Shown here one piece after another: positions 39,401-47,995 of a stretch of DNA of 64,000 nucleotides. Position 1 is the stretch's first letter. Each line of letters starts with the position of its first letter. The notes below the pieces were generated by a model, which worked only from the letters and a program-made list of their open reading frames with translations, ran no database searches and had not been told where the DNA came from. The translations under genes were made by a program, and so were the position numbers. The DNA comes from Neptunomonas antarctica (lineage in GTDB: Bacteria > Pseudomonadota > Gammaproteobacteria > Pseudomonadales > Balneatricaceae), in assembly GCF_001305295.1 (NCBI RefSeq), contig NZ_LJSI01000055.1:62001-126000 (forward strand). The letters are read 5' to 3'.

Positions 39401-40627
39401 TTACTCCTTTAGCCAGCTAAGGTCTTCTGCAGTGGCAAGTTTCATCAACAGCAGTGCGCTTAATCGGGCGCGTTCAGACAGGCTGCTTACCAGCATGTAT
39501 TCGTCACTGGAGTGGATTTTCCCGCCTTGTACACCTAACGTGTCGATATTCGGGATGCCGGCAGCGGCTAAATTGTTACCATCGCAACAGCCACCGGTAG
39601 GTAGCCAGTTGATCGCCATGCCGAGTTCTGCACCGCATGTTTTCGCCAGTTCAAATAGTGCAGTATTAGCGTTGCTGAGTACTTTGGGTTTACGCCCAAA
39701 TCCGCCATGTAATGTGGCATTAATACCATCGCGTTGATTCAATTCGTTAATTAGAGTGTCAATCTGCTGGGTACACCAAGTTTCATCTTCAGGGCGTTCC
39801 AGTCGAATATTAAAGCGCGATACGCAAAGATCAGGGACCACGTTAACCGCACCGCCTCCTTCAATAAAGCCGGGGTTAATCGTTACACCCTGACGCTGGC
39901 CATTGAGGTCGTCCAGTGCTGATATAAAGTCACACATGGCACGGATCGCATTGCGACCCAGATGATGTTCACGTCCGGCATGCGCCGCTTTTCCATTCAC
40001 GACAATACTGAAGTTGCCACTGCCTTTACGAGCGCCGGCAAGTGTGCCATCGGCCATACAAGGCTCATAAATCATGCCCAGATCAACGCGGTTGGCTGCA
40101 TCGGCAATCAGGGGAGCCGAACCGGGAGAGCCGATCTCTTCATCGGGATTGAATAGAATTTCCCAGCCTATATTCTCTGCCCAAGGGCTGCGTTCCAGCG
40201 CTTCAATAGCTTTAAGCATGACCATTAGGCCGCCTTTAAGATCGGCGACACCCGGGCCATTCAGTGTGTTGTCATCCAGCCATGTCATCTCCTGAAAAGC
40301 GGAGTCGATAGGAAAAACAGTATCCATATGGCCGCAAAAAAATATCTGCAGGGGCGCATTCGGGCGCTTAGTAATACGCAATGCGTCCCCGAGTGGAACA
40401 TATTCGACGTCACCTGTGGTACTGACGAATTCATAAGGCGCCACAGGAATAACCTCGGCTGACCCTCCGAGTGTCTGGAAGTATTCAGCTAATTTTTCAC
40501 GTACATGATTTACACCGGCCGTGTTCAAAGAGCCAGAATTGATAGACGCCAGTTCAATGGTTTTCTGCAGCATGTCATCTTGTTGGGACGTCAGCCAGTC
40601 AAGCCAGGGGGTATAGTCGTAAGTCAT
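39401..40627 (-). CDS. M20 metallo-hydrolase, carboxypeptidase-G2-like; candidate N-succinylglutamate desuccinylase
   Basis: 408 aa. Metal and catalytic residues read in order: His100 and Asp102 (FFCGHMDTVF), Asp129 (GPGVADLKGG), Glu163-Glu164 (NPDEEIGSPGS), Glu188 (YEPCMADG) and His372 (GGKIHSSDEYM). As I recall the spacing of carboxypeptidase G2 (His112, Asp141, Glu175/176, Glu200, His385), these gaps are the same. That enzyme removes C-terminal glutamate from N-acyl groups. It is first in the ast operon, three bases before an AstA gene, while no M14-type AstE exists in the window. The last AST step, N-succinylglutamate to succinate and glutamate, is chemically the same reaction, so it may replace AstE (inference). 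Confidence 0.85.
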   Translation of the reverse strand: MTYDYTPWLDWLTSQQDDMLQKTIELASINSGSLNTAGVNHVREKLAEYFQTLGGSAEVIPVAPYEFVSTTGDVEYVPLGDALRITKRPNAPLQIFFCGHMDTVFPIDSAFQEMTWLDDNTLNGPGVADLKGGLMVMLKAIEALERSPWAENIGWEILFNPDEEIGSPGSAPLIADAANRVDLGMIYEPCMADGTLAGARKGSGNFSIVVNGKAAHAGREHHLGRNAIRAMCDFISALDDLNGQRQGVTINPGFIEGGGAVNVVPDLCVSRFNIRLERPEDETWCTQQIDTLINELNQRDGINATLHGGFGRKPKVLSNANTALFELAKTCGAELGMAINWLPTGGCCDGNNLAAAGIPNIDTLGVQGGKIHSSDEYMLVSSLSERARLSALLLMKLATAEDLSWLKE

Positions 40628-40807
40628 ATAAGTATCCTTTTATCCGATCACATCATTATTGATGATAATCACAAAAGAATCTGTTGAGTATGCGACCTGA
40701 TTTTCAGGATTGCGCCAAAAAGTAAGGCGAAATGTATGAGAACTCTTGGGTAGTTGGCGTCATTTTCACCTGCAAGAAGTCAAAGCAAGTGTCTGATTTT
40801 TTTGCCG
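40628..40807 (-). promoter_or_regulatory. ast operon promoter region with possible ArgR repeats
   Basis: 180 bases upstream of the first ast gene. On the minus strand TGGCGC and GGTCGC lie 20 bases apart (40692-40717), each one base off the TGTCGC core of AraC-type ArgR sites. Spacing and the AA positions fit only partly, so this is weaker than the site near astC. Confidence 0.4.
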
Positions 40808-41725
40808 TTACCAGGGTGCTGTGGCAAAACGCTCAACCAAAAAATCCAGTAAAGCACGTACGGCAGGTGATAAGTGTCGCCTGGACGTGTATAGCGCATA
40901 GAGAGTGAGCGTAGGAGGTAACCACTCTGGCAGTACCTGTAGTAGTGCTCCTTTTTCTATATGTTCATTTGCAAGATAGGTGGGTTGTAAGGCGATACCG
41001 GCACCCGCTAATGCTGCATTTAATAATACAGTCACTTCGTTAGCGGTGAAGCGAGGGGTTATTTTTATCTGCTCCTGTTGATCTGCGCGCGTTAGTTGCC
41101 ACAAACCTTGTCCAAAATTGGCGTAGCCAAGGCATTGATGCTGATTCAGATCAGTGGGGTGCCGAGGCCGGCCATGCGCTGTGATATAGCCAGGAGAGGC
41201 TACCAGTATTGAGTCGCATGTGGCTAACGGGCGGGCAATGAGCATCGGATCGGGTTCGTTGCTGATGCGAATAGCCAGATCAATACGCGCTTCAATCAGA
41301 TTTAGTGTGTGATCGTCTGCATTAATGTCGATCTTGAGGTGAGGGTGTAGTGCAAGGAAATCACAAATAGCGGTGGATAAGTGCGCATGTGCAAACGACA
41401 TGCTGCAGGTTAGCCGGAGTTGTCCGCGTAGCGTATTATCGGCAGGGGGAATTTTAGATTCTGCATCCTGCATTGTAATTTCAGATTCTGCATCCTGCAT
41501 TATTTCGAGCATTTTCAGGCAGTGCTCCAGACTCTGTTCGCCTGCGTGGGTCAGTGTCACCAGGCGTGTTGTACGCTGTAGCAATCTGGCTCCCAGCCAT
41601 TTCTCCATTGTGGCAATGTAGCGCGTGACCATCGCACGTGACATATCCAAACGTTCGGCGCTGGCCGTAAAGCTGCGGGTATGTGCTACATCTTTGAAAA
41701 CCCGCATGGCGGTGAGTCTGTCCAT
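40808..41725 (-). CDS. LysR-family regulator with duplicated hinge segment
   Basis: 305 aa. MDRLTAMRVFKDVAHTRSFTASAERLDMSRAMVTRYIATME is the winged helix-turn-helix of the CrgA/YafC-type LysR group. Near residues 76-93 a 9-residue stretch occurs twice in a row (MQDAESEIT, MQDAESKIP), matching a 27-bp in-frame repeat in the DNA, in the linker helix between DNA-binding and effector domains. Divergent from the metallo-beta-lactamase-fold gene, which it probably controls. Confidence 0.88.
   Translation of the reverse strand: MDRLTAMRVFKDVAHTRSFTASAERLDMSRAMVTRYIATMEKWLGARLLQRTTRLVTLTHAGEQSLEHCLKMLEIMQDAESEITMQDAESKIPPADNTLRGQLRLTCSMSFAHAHLSTAICDFLALHPHLKIDINADDHTLNLIEARIDLAIRISNEPDPMLIARPLATCDSILVASPGYITAHGRPRHPTDLNQHQCLGYANFGQGLWQLTRADQQEQIKITPRFTANEVTVLLNAALAGAGIALQPTYLANEHIEKGALLQVLPEWLPPTLTLYALYTSRRHLSPAVRALLDFLVERFATAPW
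41456..41501. repeat. 27-bp period direct repeat inside the LysR gene
   Basis: AGATTCTGCATCCTGCATT occurs at 41456-41474 and again at 41483-41501. The 27-base offset keeps the reading frame and adds nine residues. Confidence 0.9.
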
Positions 41726-41862
41726 GTTATTTGCTCGATATATGCAACAAAGTTGGTTGTTTTGGGTAGTTTATCTGAACCAATCAACAAACTATAGTGC
41801 TTCCATACTGAGTCACATAAGTGGCGAAGGCGTAAATTTATATCTTACATATGGAATACATT

Positions 41863-42750
41863 ATGTTCAAAAAACTGTTAGTTTCGAAATTAGTTCCTGT
41901 CTTATTGTCCGTATTGTCGGCGGTTGCTGTACCCGCTGCGCATGCCGCTGAGCCATTGACCTTAAAAGTCTACAATGCCGATGCCGGTAGCTTTCATGTG
42001 AACTCGGTATTGGTGAGTGGTGAAACAGAGGCAGTGGTAATTGATGCGGGGTTTACCCGTGCTGATGCACATCGTATTGCTGCCAATGTATTGGATAGCG
42101 GTAAAACGCTGACGACTATTTATGTGAGTCAGGCTGACCCGGATTTTTATTTTGGCGTGGAAGTGCTAAAGCGTATTTTTCCGAAAGTGGTAGTGCTGAC
42201 AAGCTCAGCGGTACTGGAAAAAATAGAAGCCAAATTACCTGCTAAAGTCGCTTTTTGGGGGCCGAAAATGGGCGTAAATGCACCGCAGAACCCCGTGCTT
42301 CCGACACTGTTTGAGGGAGATAAACTATTAGTCGATGGGCAGGCGCTTGAGTTGCATGGTTTGACGGGTGAGTTGGCACATCGTCCTTATATATGGATTC
42401 CGTCTTTGCATGCTGTTGTTGGTAGTGTCGCTGTTTTTGGTGATTTACATGTCTGGACGGCCGATGTACAAAAGAACAGTGCGCGCAAAGCCTGGATTGC
42501 GCAGCTTGATGAAATGGAAAGTATGGACCCCGCCATTGTTGTGCCAGGGCATATGAAAGCGGGCACATCTCTGGATGTAAACACCATTCGCTATACCCGG
42601 AATTATCTGCAACGTTTTTATAAAATGGCAGACAGTGCAAAAAGCTCTGCTGAATTGATTGATGGTATGAAAGCCGCTTATCCGGATGCCGGACTGGGCA
42701 TTGCTTTAGATATCGGATCTAAAGTGGCTACGGGCGAAATGGCCTGGTAA
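41863..42750 (+). CDS. secreted metallo-beta-lactamase-fold protein with altered metal motif
   Basis: About 295 aa from the ATG at 41863, with signal peptide MFKKLLVSKLVPVLLSVLS...VPAAHA; the ATG at 41851 would add four residues. The fold is clear (VNSVLVSGETEAVVIDAGFTRADA, then strand-helix units), but the HxHxDH metal motif reads Q-A-D-P-D-F: first His to Gln, second to Asp, last His to Phe. VVPGH near the end keeps one His. So it either binds metal differently or is not a classical hydrolase. Periplasmic. Divergent from a LysR gene. Confidence 0.85.
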   Translation: MFKKLLVSKLVPVLLSVLSAVAVPAAHAAEPLTLKVYNADAGSFHVNSVLVSGETEAVVIDAGFTRADAHRIAANVLDSGKTLTTIYVSQADPDFYFGVEVLKRIFPKVVVLTSSAVLEKIEAKLPAKVAFWGPKMGVNAPQNPVLPTLFEGDKLLVDGQALELHGLTGELAHRPYIWIPSLHAVVGSVAVFGDLHVWTADVQKNSARKAWIAQLDEMESMDPAIVVPGHMKAGTSLDVNTIRYTRNYLQRFYKMADSAKSSAELIDGMKAAYPDAGLGIALDIGSKVATGEMAW

Positions 42751-42773
42751 GGGCGATCTTAACAGATGTATTC

Positions 42774-42808
42774 ATGGCGCGATTACTTAACCGTAATCGC
42801 GCCATTTT
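42774..42808. terminator. strong terminator between convergent genes
   Basis: ATGGCGCGATTAC / GTAATCGCGCCAT, a perfect 13-bp stem with a 6-base loop, followed by TTT on the plus strand. It serves the metallo-beta-lactamase-fold gene ending at 42750 and probably the opposing glutathione transferase gene. Confidence 0.88.
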
Positions 42809-42832
42809 CACTTACATAGAGTGTGATGCCAT

Positions 42833-43432
42833 TCAGCATGTAAAAGAAAGGCTCTCTTGTTGCAGCATTGCCTGAATCGACTTGCGCTTGAGTAGATTTT
42901 TCAGTAGTTGCTGAATCATTGGGTAATCTTGTGCGCGGCTCTCATAGAGACGGCTCCAGTATGCGATCATAAAGAGATGAAAATCAGCACCGCTTAGTGT
43001 CTCTCCTGAGATCCAGGGGCCTTGGTTGCTCAGATCGCTTTCGATGACTTGCCAGCAACGCTCAAGTTCTCGGGAGGCTTTTATCTTTAGAGAAGCCTGG
43101 CCTTCTTTATTGTCGCAGTAGTGTTCAGGATGCGCCCAACGGTTGGCAGCTTCTTGTAAAGTATTCGACATCCATATCAGTGATTGATAATAACGGCCTC
43201 TTTGTGGTGATGTGGGTGGAGGAGATAGATCTGATTCAGGATGCTGATCAAGCAGGTAAAGGAGAATGGCAGCCGATTCATAAATGATATCGCCATTATG
43301 CAGCAAAGTAGGGACCTTGCCATTAGGGTTGATCGCCAGATACTCGGGCGTTCGTTGCATCTTGCGGGCTAAGTCAATTTCAATGAGTTGATAATCAACG
43401 CTTAATTCTTCCAATAGGGCGTGAGTGGCCAT
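42833..43432 (-). CDS. glutathione S-transferase family protein; true start uncertain
   Basis: 199 aa from the ATG at 43432. Thioredoxin-fold part with NPNGKVPTLLHNGDIIYESAAILLYLLD (cis-Pro loop and Glu-Ser glutathione site), then an all-helical C-terminal domain. The first beta strand is missing from this start, yet the upstream frame encodes it: IIYTLYWDRGGAN, in frame and directly before the ATG. No ATG, GTG, TTG or CTG lies between there and the upstream stop. A GGGAG ribosome-like site sits just before ATT (43471-43469) and ATC, so a rare start codon or a lost one is likely. Substrate unknown. Confidence 0.85.
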   Translation of the reverse strand: MATHALLEELSVDYQLIEIDLARKMQRTPEYLAINPNGKVPTLLHNGDIIYESAAILLYLLDQHPESDLSPPPTSPQRGRYYQSLIWMSNTLQEAANRWAHPEHYCDNKEGQASLKIKASRELERCWQVIESDLSNQGPWISGETLSGADFHLFMIAYWSRLYESRAQDYPMIQQLLKNLLKRKSIQAMLQQESLSFTC

Positions 43433-43682
43433 ATTGGCTCCGCCGCGATCCCAATAGAGGGTGTAGATAATATCTCTCCCGTTGTCTGTTGCTGGATAGG
43501 CAGTACTGCTAATTTATTATATAGCTGATATTGAGCCGGGGATTCTTCTATCCTGACCAGGCACAATTGTAAGCTATGAGTAAGTCTATGCATAACCAGT
43601 ATTTTGAGATAGTAGGTGTGGTATCTGTGCAGCGCTAAAGCATTCGCCTACAATAGCGTTTTTTAATGTGCGGATAATTATC

Positions 43683-44249
43683 ATGCCAAAAGCTTCAGAG
43701 CTGAGAAAAGGTCATGTAGTAGACATTAACGGAGCCCTGTACCGCGTTTTGCATATTGACGTTCGCAGTCCTTCGTCACGGGGTGCTCAAACGCTCTATA
43801 AAGTACGTTTTAACCAGTTACCCAACGGCGGTAAACGGGACGAAACCTTTACCGGAGACGATATGTTAACGGCGGTAGCGCTTGAGCGGCGTCAAGTCTC
43901 TTTTCTATACAGGGAGGGTAATGTTTATACGTTTATGGATCAGGAAAATTATAGCCAATATAGTATTGATGAAGAGGTTTTAAGTGAACAGCTACCTTTT
44001 CTCAGTGATGGATTAGAGGGGCTGAATGCGATGCTGGTGGACGATCAGTTGATAGCGTTGGAGTTGCCAACAAATGTGTCTCTTGAGATCGTTGAGTGTA
44101 TGCCGGGAATGCAGGCGGCAAGTGCAACTGGACGGACTAAGCCGGCTAAATGTACAAACGGTTATGAGTTGCAGGTGCCTGAATATATAAAAGAAGGGGA
44201 GCTTATCAAGGTCAGTACTGAAACCGGTAAATTCCTTTCACGCATGTGA
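43683..44249 (+). CDS. yeiP: elongation factor P-like protein YeiP
   Basis: 188 aa from ATG 43683 (MPKASELRKGHVVDINGALYRVL); an ATG-less extension to 43668 adds five residues without support. Three OB/KOW-like EF-P domains. The loop that carries the modified Lys in EF-P reads SPSSRGAQTLYKVRF, as in E. coli YeiP. Ribosome-associated EF-P paralog; the exact function is not settled. Lone gene with its own terminator. Confidence 0.95.
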   Translation: MPKASELRKGHVVDINGALYRVLHIDVRSPSSRGAQTLYKVRFNQLPNGGKRDETFTGDDMLTAVALERRQVSFLYREGNVYTFMDQENYSQYSIDEEVLSEQLPFLSDGLEGLNAMLVDDQLIALELPTNVSLEIVECMPGMQAASATGRTKPAKCTNGYELQVPEYIKEGELIKVSTETGKFLSRM

Positions 44250-44285
44250 TTTACAAAGCCTTAAACCTTAAACTCTAAAACGACG

Positions 44286-44313
44286 AAAGCCCGCATAAAA
44301 TGCAGGCTTTTCG
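44286..44313 (+). terminator. terminator after yeiP
   Basis: AAAGCC(c)GCAT / ATGC(a)GGCTTT hairpin with a 3-base loop followed by TTC, 36 bases after the stop codon of yeiP. Confidence 0.75.
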
Positions 44314-44377
44314 AGCTTAACGCAGGTTGGCAGAATGAAAGTAACAAGCCGAAGATTGTTACCTTCTATTCAGCCTT

Positions 44378-44399
44378 GGCACCGTAATACAACAGTGCC
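44378..44399 (-). terminator. hairpin downstream of the cold-shock gene
   Basis: GGCAC / GTGCC stem with a 12-base loop, ten bases after the csp stop codon on the minus strand, with a second GTAACAA/TTGTTAC hairpin just beyond (44341-44362). No T-run, so efficiency is uncertain. Confidence 0.4.
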
Positions 44400-44408
44400 T
44401 AAGAAGTC

Positions 44409-44618
44409 TTATACAGCTTCTATCTGGTCAGCCTGAGGACCTTTTTCGCCTTGTACTTCTACGAAACGAACTGTCTGTCCTTCGTGAAGAGTTTTGCGGC
44501 CTTCACCAACGATAGAACGGAAGTGGGCAAAAAGGTCTTTACCGTTTTCACGCTCAATAAAACCAAAACCTTTCTCATCGTTGAACCACTTAACTGTTCC
44601 AGTCTGCTTGTCGGACAT
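44409..44618 (-). CDS. CspA-family cold-shock protein
   Basis: 69 aa: [33 protein letters not shown] has RNP-1 (KGFGFI) and RNP-2-like (DLFAHF) motifs of the single OB-fold cold-shock domain. Binds single-stranded RNA and DNA as an RNA chaperone. It has a long untranslated leader with a stable hairpin, as usual for cold-regulated csp genes. Which csp paralog it is cannot be told. Confidence 0.96.
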   Translation of the reverse strand: MSDKQTGTVKWFNDEKGFGFIERENGKDLFAHFRSIVGEGRKTLHEGQTVRFVEVQGEKGPQADQIEAV

Positions 44619-44857
44619 ATTCTTTATTTCTCATAAAAAGTAAATTAAAAGCCGGGGAGTCATTAAGTCTCCGAAACCGGCCGGGTTTGCATGTAATTGC
44701 TAATGCCTTCATCGAAATGATGTTTTAGTTCATAAGAACGGCTACAAAATTACGAGATACAAAATCAACTACAATACGAATTACAATACACAACTAATGT
44801 TAGAGTTACAAGTCACTTACAAGCATTGAACGGAGACTTAATTTAGACATTAGAAGG
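44619..44857 (-). promoter_or_regulatory. csp leader and promoter region
   Basis: About 240 bases upstream of the csp start without a gene. A hairpin at 44651-44681 pairs GCCGG-GGAG with CTCC-gaaa-CCGGC, 33 bases before the start codon. Long structured leaders are known to control csp translation at low temperature; here that role is inference. Confidence 0.5.
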
Positions 44858-44938
44858 GTGGTGAATTGTGCTCACGAGATTCTTGGTTGTAAAACTGGTA
44901 TACTGCTTCGACATATACTCAAAATAGGATTCTTAATT

Positions 44939-45115
44939 ATGGCCGCCAAGCCTAAAAAAAAAGCAGCAACCGAAACTCATGACTCTATTGAAGAGCAAAC
45001 CGCTGCTTTCCTTCGCGCGGGTGGTCAAATCCAGGAAATTGCCAGCGGTGTAACCGGTCAGCATAATCTTGCCGGACCTCGCCAGATAGTTCTTGGAAAA
45101 CCCGCCGATAAGTAA
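44939..45115 (+). CDS. small conserved-looking basic/acidic protein, function unknown
   Basis: 58 aa: MAAKPKKKAATETHD, then SIEEQTAAFLRAGGQIQEIASG, ending LGKPADK. The ATG at 44939 has an AGGA ribosome site at good distance; the frame stays open to 44858 but without a better start. The Lys-rich N-terminus and the EEQTAAFLRAGG...IASGVTGQ core resemble small conserved proteins of Pseudomonas and relatives that I cannot name. No domain assigned. Monocistronic, with a long 3' region to a terminator at 45377. Confidence 0.7.
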   Translation: MAAKPKKKAATETHDSIEEQTAAFLRAGGQIQEIASGVTGQHNLAGPRQIVLGKPADK

Positions 45116-45376
45116 TAGCCATGATGGGCTGGTGACGTGTGAGACGGATTCTTCTGTAATTCTTGATAGCGTGCAGCCCTCCATTTTTGTTAATAGTTTT
45201 TATAAATCGCCCCATCCCGCTACTAATCACTGCATTCGCTTCCTGAGCTCTTTGCGATTTTATATCAATAGTCATTTATTAATAGCCAGCCATAAAATAT
45301 TTTCTGTATACCGCCGTCTTGGATTTTGGATGGTTCTTATGCGGTTGATCGTCAGTCTTATTCTGTTGTTGAACGG
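45116..45376 (+). other. 260-base region between the small gene and its terminator
   Basis: No convincing protein: the one frame here is not protein-like. It could be a long 3' untranslated region or a small RNA released from it, since a strong terminator ends it. Nothing else seen. Confidence 0.35.
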
Positions 45377-45405
45377 AAAAGCCCACAACTAAGTGTGGGC
45401 TTTTT
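45377..45405 (+). terminator. strong intrinsic terminator
   Basis: AAAAGCCCACA / TGTGGGCTTTT, an 11-bp stem with a 6-base loop and five T residues on the plus strand. With A residues on the other side it may also end astC transcription on the minus strand. Confidence 0.9.
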
Positions 45406-45460
45406 AAGATGAGCGCCAATGTTTGGCGAATAAATTTGTCAGATAAACTTAGCTGATAAT

Positions 45461-46699
<1,239 letters not shown>

Positions 46700-46832
46700 T
46701 TATTATCAATACGGAGCTTCTGGTGGGCGCCCGTTCAAGCCCTGTATCAGGCTAATTAATCAGTGGTAATTGATCTGTTGGACTATCTATATTTAGTATC
46801 AGCAAAAAACGTTTTTTAAAACAGGTCTTTAA

Positions 46833-46869
46833 TTTCTGTAGCGCGACATGAAGTTGCGCTAAGCTGACA
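46833..46869 (-). promoter_or_regulatory. ArgR operator between astC and argR
   Basis: On the minus strand: TGTCAG-N8-AA-N5-TGTCGC-N8-AA. The known AraC-type ArgR site of Pseudomonas is two direct copies of TGTCGC-N8-AA spaced by five bases, as I recall it; here the second copy is exact and the first has one or two changes, with the right 21-base period. It lies in the divergent astC-argR gap. Confidence 0.7.
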
Positions 46870-46960
46870 TTTAGCGATATGACTGAGACATTAGGCTATA
46901 AAGATCATTATTGTTACGCTCAGATCTATTAATTTGTAAGAATATGCAGAGGCGAGTCAG

Positions 46961-47995
46961 TTGGCAATATGGAAACAGAGCCCGCAAGAAAAAAAAACAG
47001 GGCCTAAAAGGTTTGGTTTTTTGCTGTTGCCTAATTTTTCGTTAATTGCCTTCTCATCGGCGATAGAGCCTTTACGAATGGCGAACTGGGTTACTGGCGA
47101 TGAGTGTTATGAAACTGTGTTGGTGAGCCATGATGGTGAAGCGGTTGCCAGTAGCTTTGGTGTGGAAATACTGGTGGATTGTAGTTTAAGCGATATCCCT
47201 GTGCTGGATGCTGTTTTTGTTTGTGGTGCAAGTCCTATCGCGCGAACGGGTAATGAGGCTGTGATCGGTTGGTTGAGGCGCCAAAATAGGGCCAGTATTG
47301 CGCTGGGCGGTATTGGTACAGGTTCTTATCTTCTCGCGCGTGCTGGCCTGTTGAATAACTACCGGGCAACGATTCATTGGTGGGATATTGCTAGTCTTAA
47401 AGATGAATTTCCTAATACGTTAGTCACAAATAATTTGTTTGAAATTGATGGTGCTCGCTATACCTGCAGTGGTGGAACGGCCGCCATGGATATGATGTTG
47501 TTTCTTATCGGTAAAGAGCATGGTATGGATTTAGCCGCATCTATATCTGAACAGTTTGTGTATGAGCGTATGCGAAGCTCTGAGGAGCAGCAGCGCATTC
47601 CGCTCAAAGCGCGTATCGGTGCTAGTCAACCTAAATTAATTGAAGCGGTTACTTTGATGGAGATGAACATCGAAGAGCCGTTATCTACAGATGACTTAGC
47701 GCATCATGTCGGCATATCACGCCGGCATCTTGAGCGGTTGTTTAAAAAACACTTACAAACAGTGCCTTCAAAATATTATCTGGATCTACGACTAGAGCAT
47801 GCGCGGCAGTTGCTACGCCAAAGCGATAAAACCATCCTGCAAATAGGCTTGGCTTGTGGCTTTTCCAGTGCCTCATATTTTAGTACGGCTTACCGGAATC
47901 ATTATGGCCTTACGCCACGAGAAGAGCGCAAGCGTGAGCCTGAGCTAAGTCCGGACCAAAATACAATGGGGCGTTCGGTGTTAATACGGCCTTGA
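46961..47995 (+). CDS. argR: AraC/GlxA-type arginine-responsive regulator
   Basis: 344 aa from a TTG start with an AGAGG ribosome site; the nearby ATG at 46944 is out of frame. DJ-1/PfpI-like N-terminal domain (about 17-195) and AraC helix-turn-helix pair (about 225-325; LAHHVGISRRHLERLFKKH and LACGFSSASYFSTAYRNHYG). Matches the AraC-family ArgR of Pseudomonas, which activates arginine catabolism (aru, aot) and represses biosynthesis. The nucleophile-elbow Cys of GlxA relatives is absent. Divergent from astC, with its own operator between. Its 3' end overlaps the opposing gene by 15 bases. Confidence 0.92.
   Translation: MAIWKQSPQEKKTGPKRFGFLLLPNFSLIAFSSAIEPLRMANWVTGDECYETVLVSHDGEAVASSFGVEILVDCSLSDIPVLDAVFVCGASPIARTGNEAVIGWLRRQNRASIALGGIGTGSYLLARAGLLNNYRATIHWWDIASLKDEFPNTLVTNNLFEIDGARYTCSGGTAAMDMMLFLIGKEHGMDLAASISEQFVYERMRSSEEQQRIPLKARIGASQPKLIEAVTLMEMNIEEPLSTDDLAHHVGISRRHLERLFKKHLQTVPSKYYLDLRLEHARQLLRQSDKTILQIGLACGFSSASYFSTAYRNHYGLTPREERKREPELSPDQNTMGRSVLIRP

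Noticed and set aside
43402-43593. 63-codon frame upstream of the glutathione transferase
   Set aside because: In a different frame from the transferase; the conserved beta strand is in the transferase frame, so this is a shadow.
44985-45275. 96-codon minus-strand frame opposite the 58-aa gene
   Set aside because: Antisense to a better-supported small gene with a proper ribosome site; no protein-like features.
45093-45392. 99-codon frame overlapping the end of the 58-aa gene
   Set aside because: Starts inside another gene, mixed composition, no ribosome site, and ends inside the terminator hairpin. Treated as non-coding.
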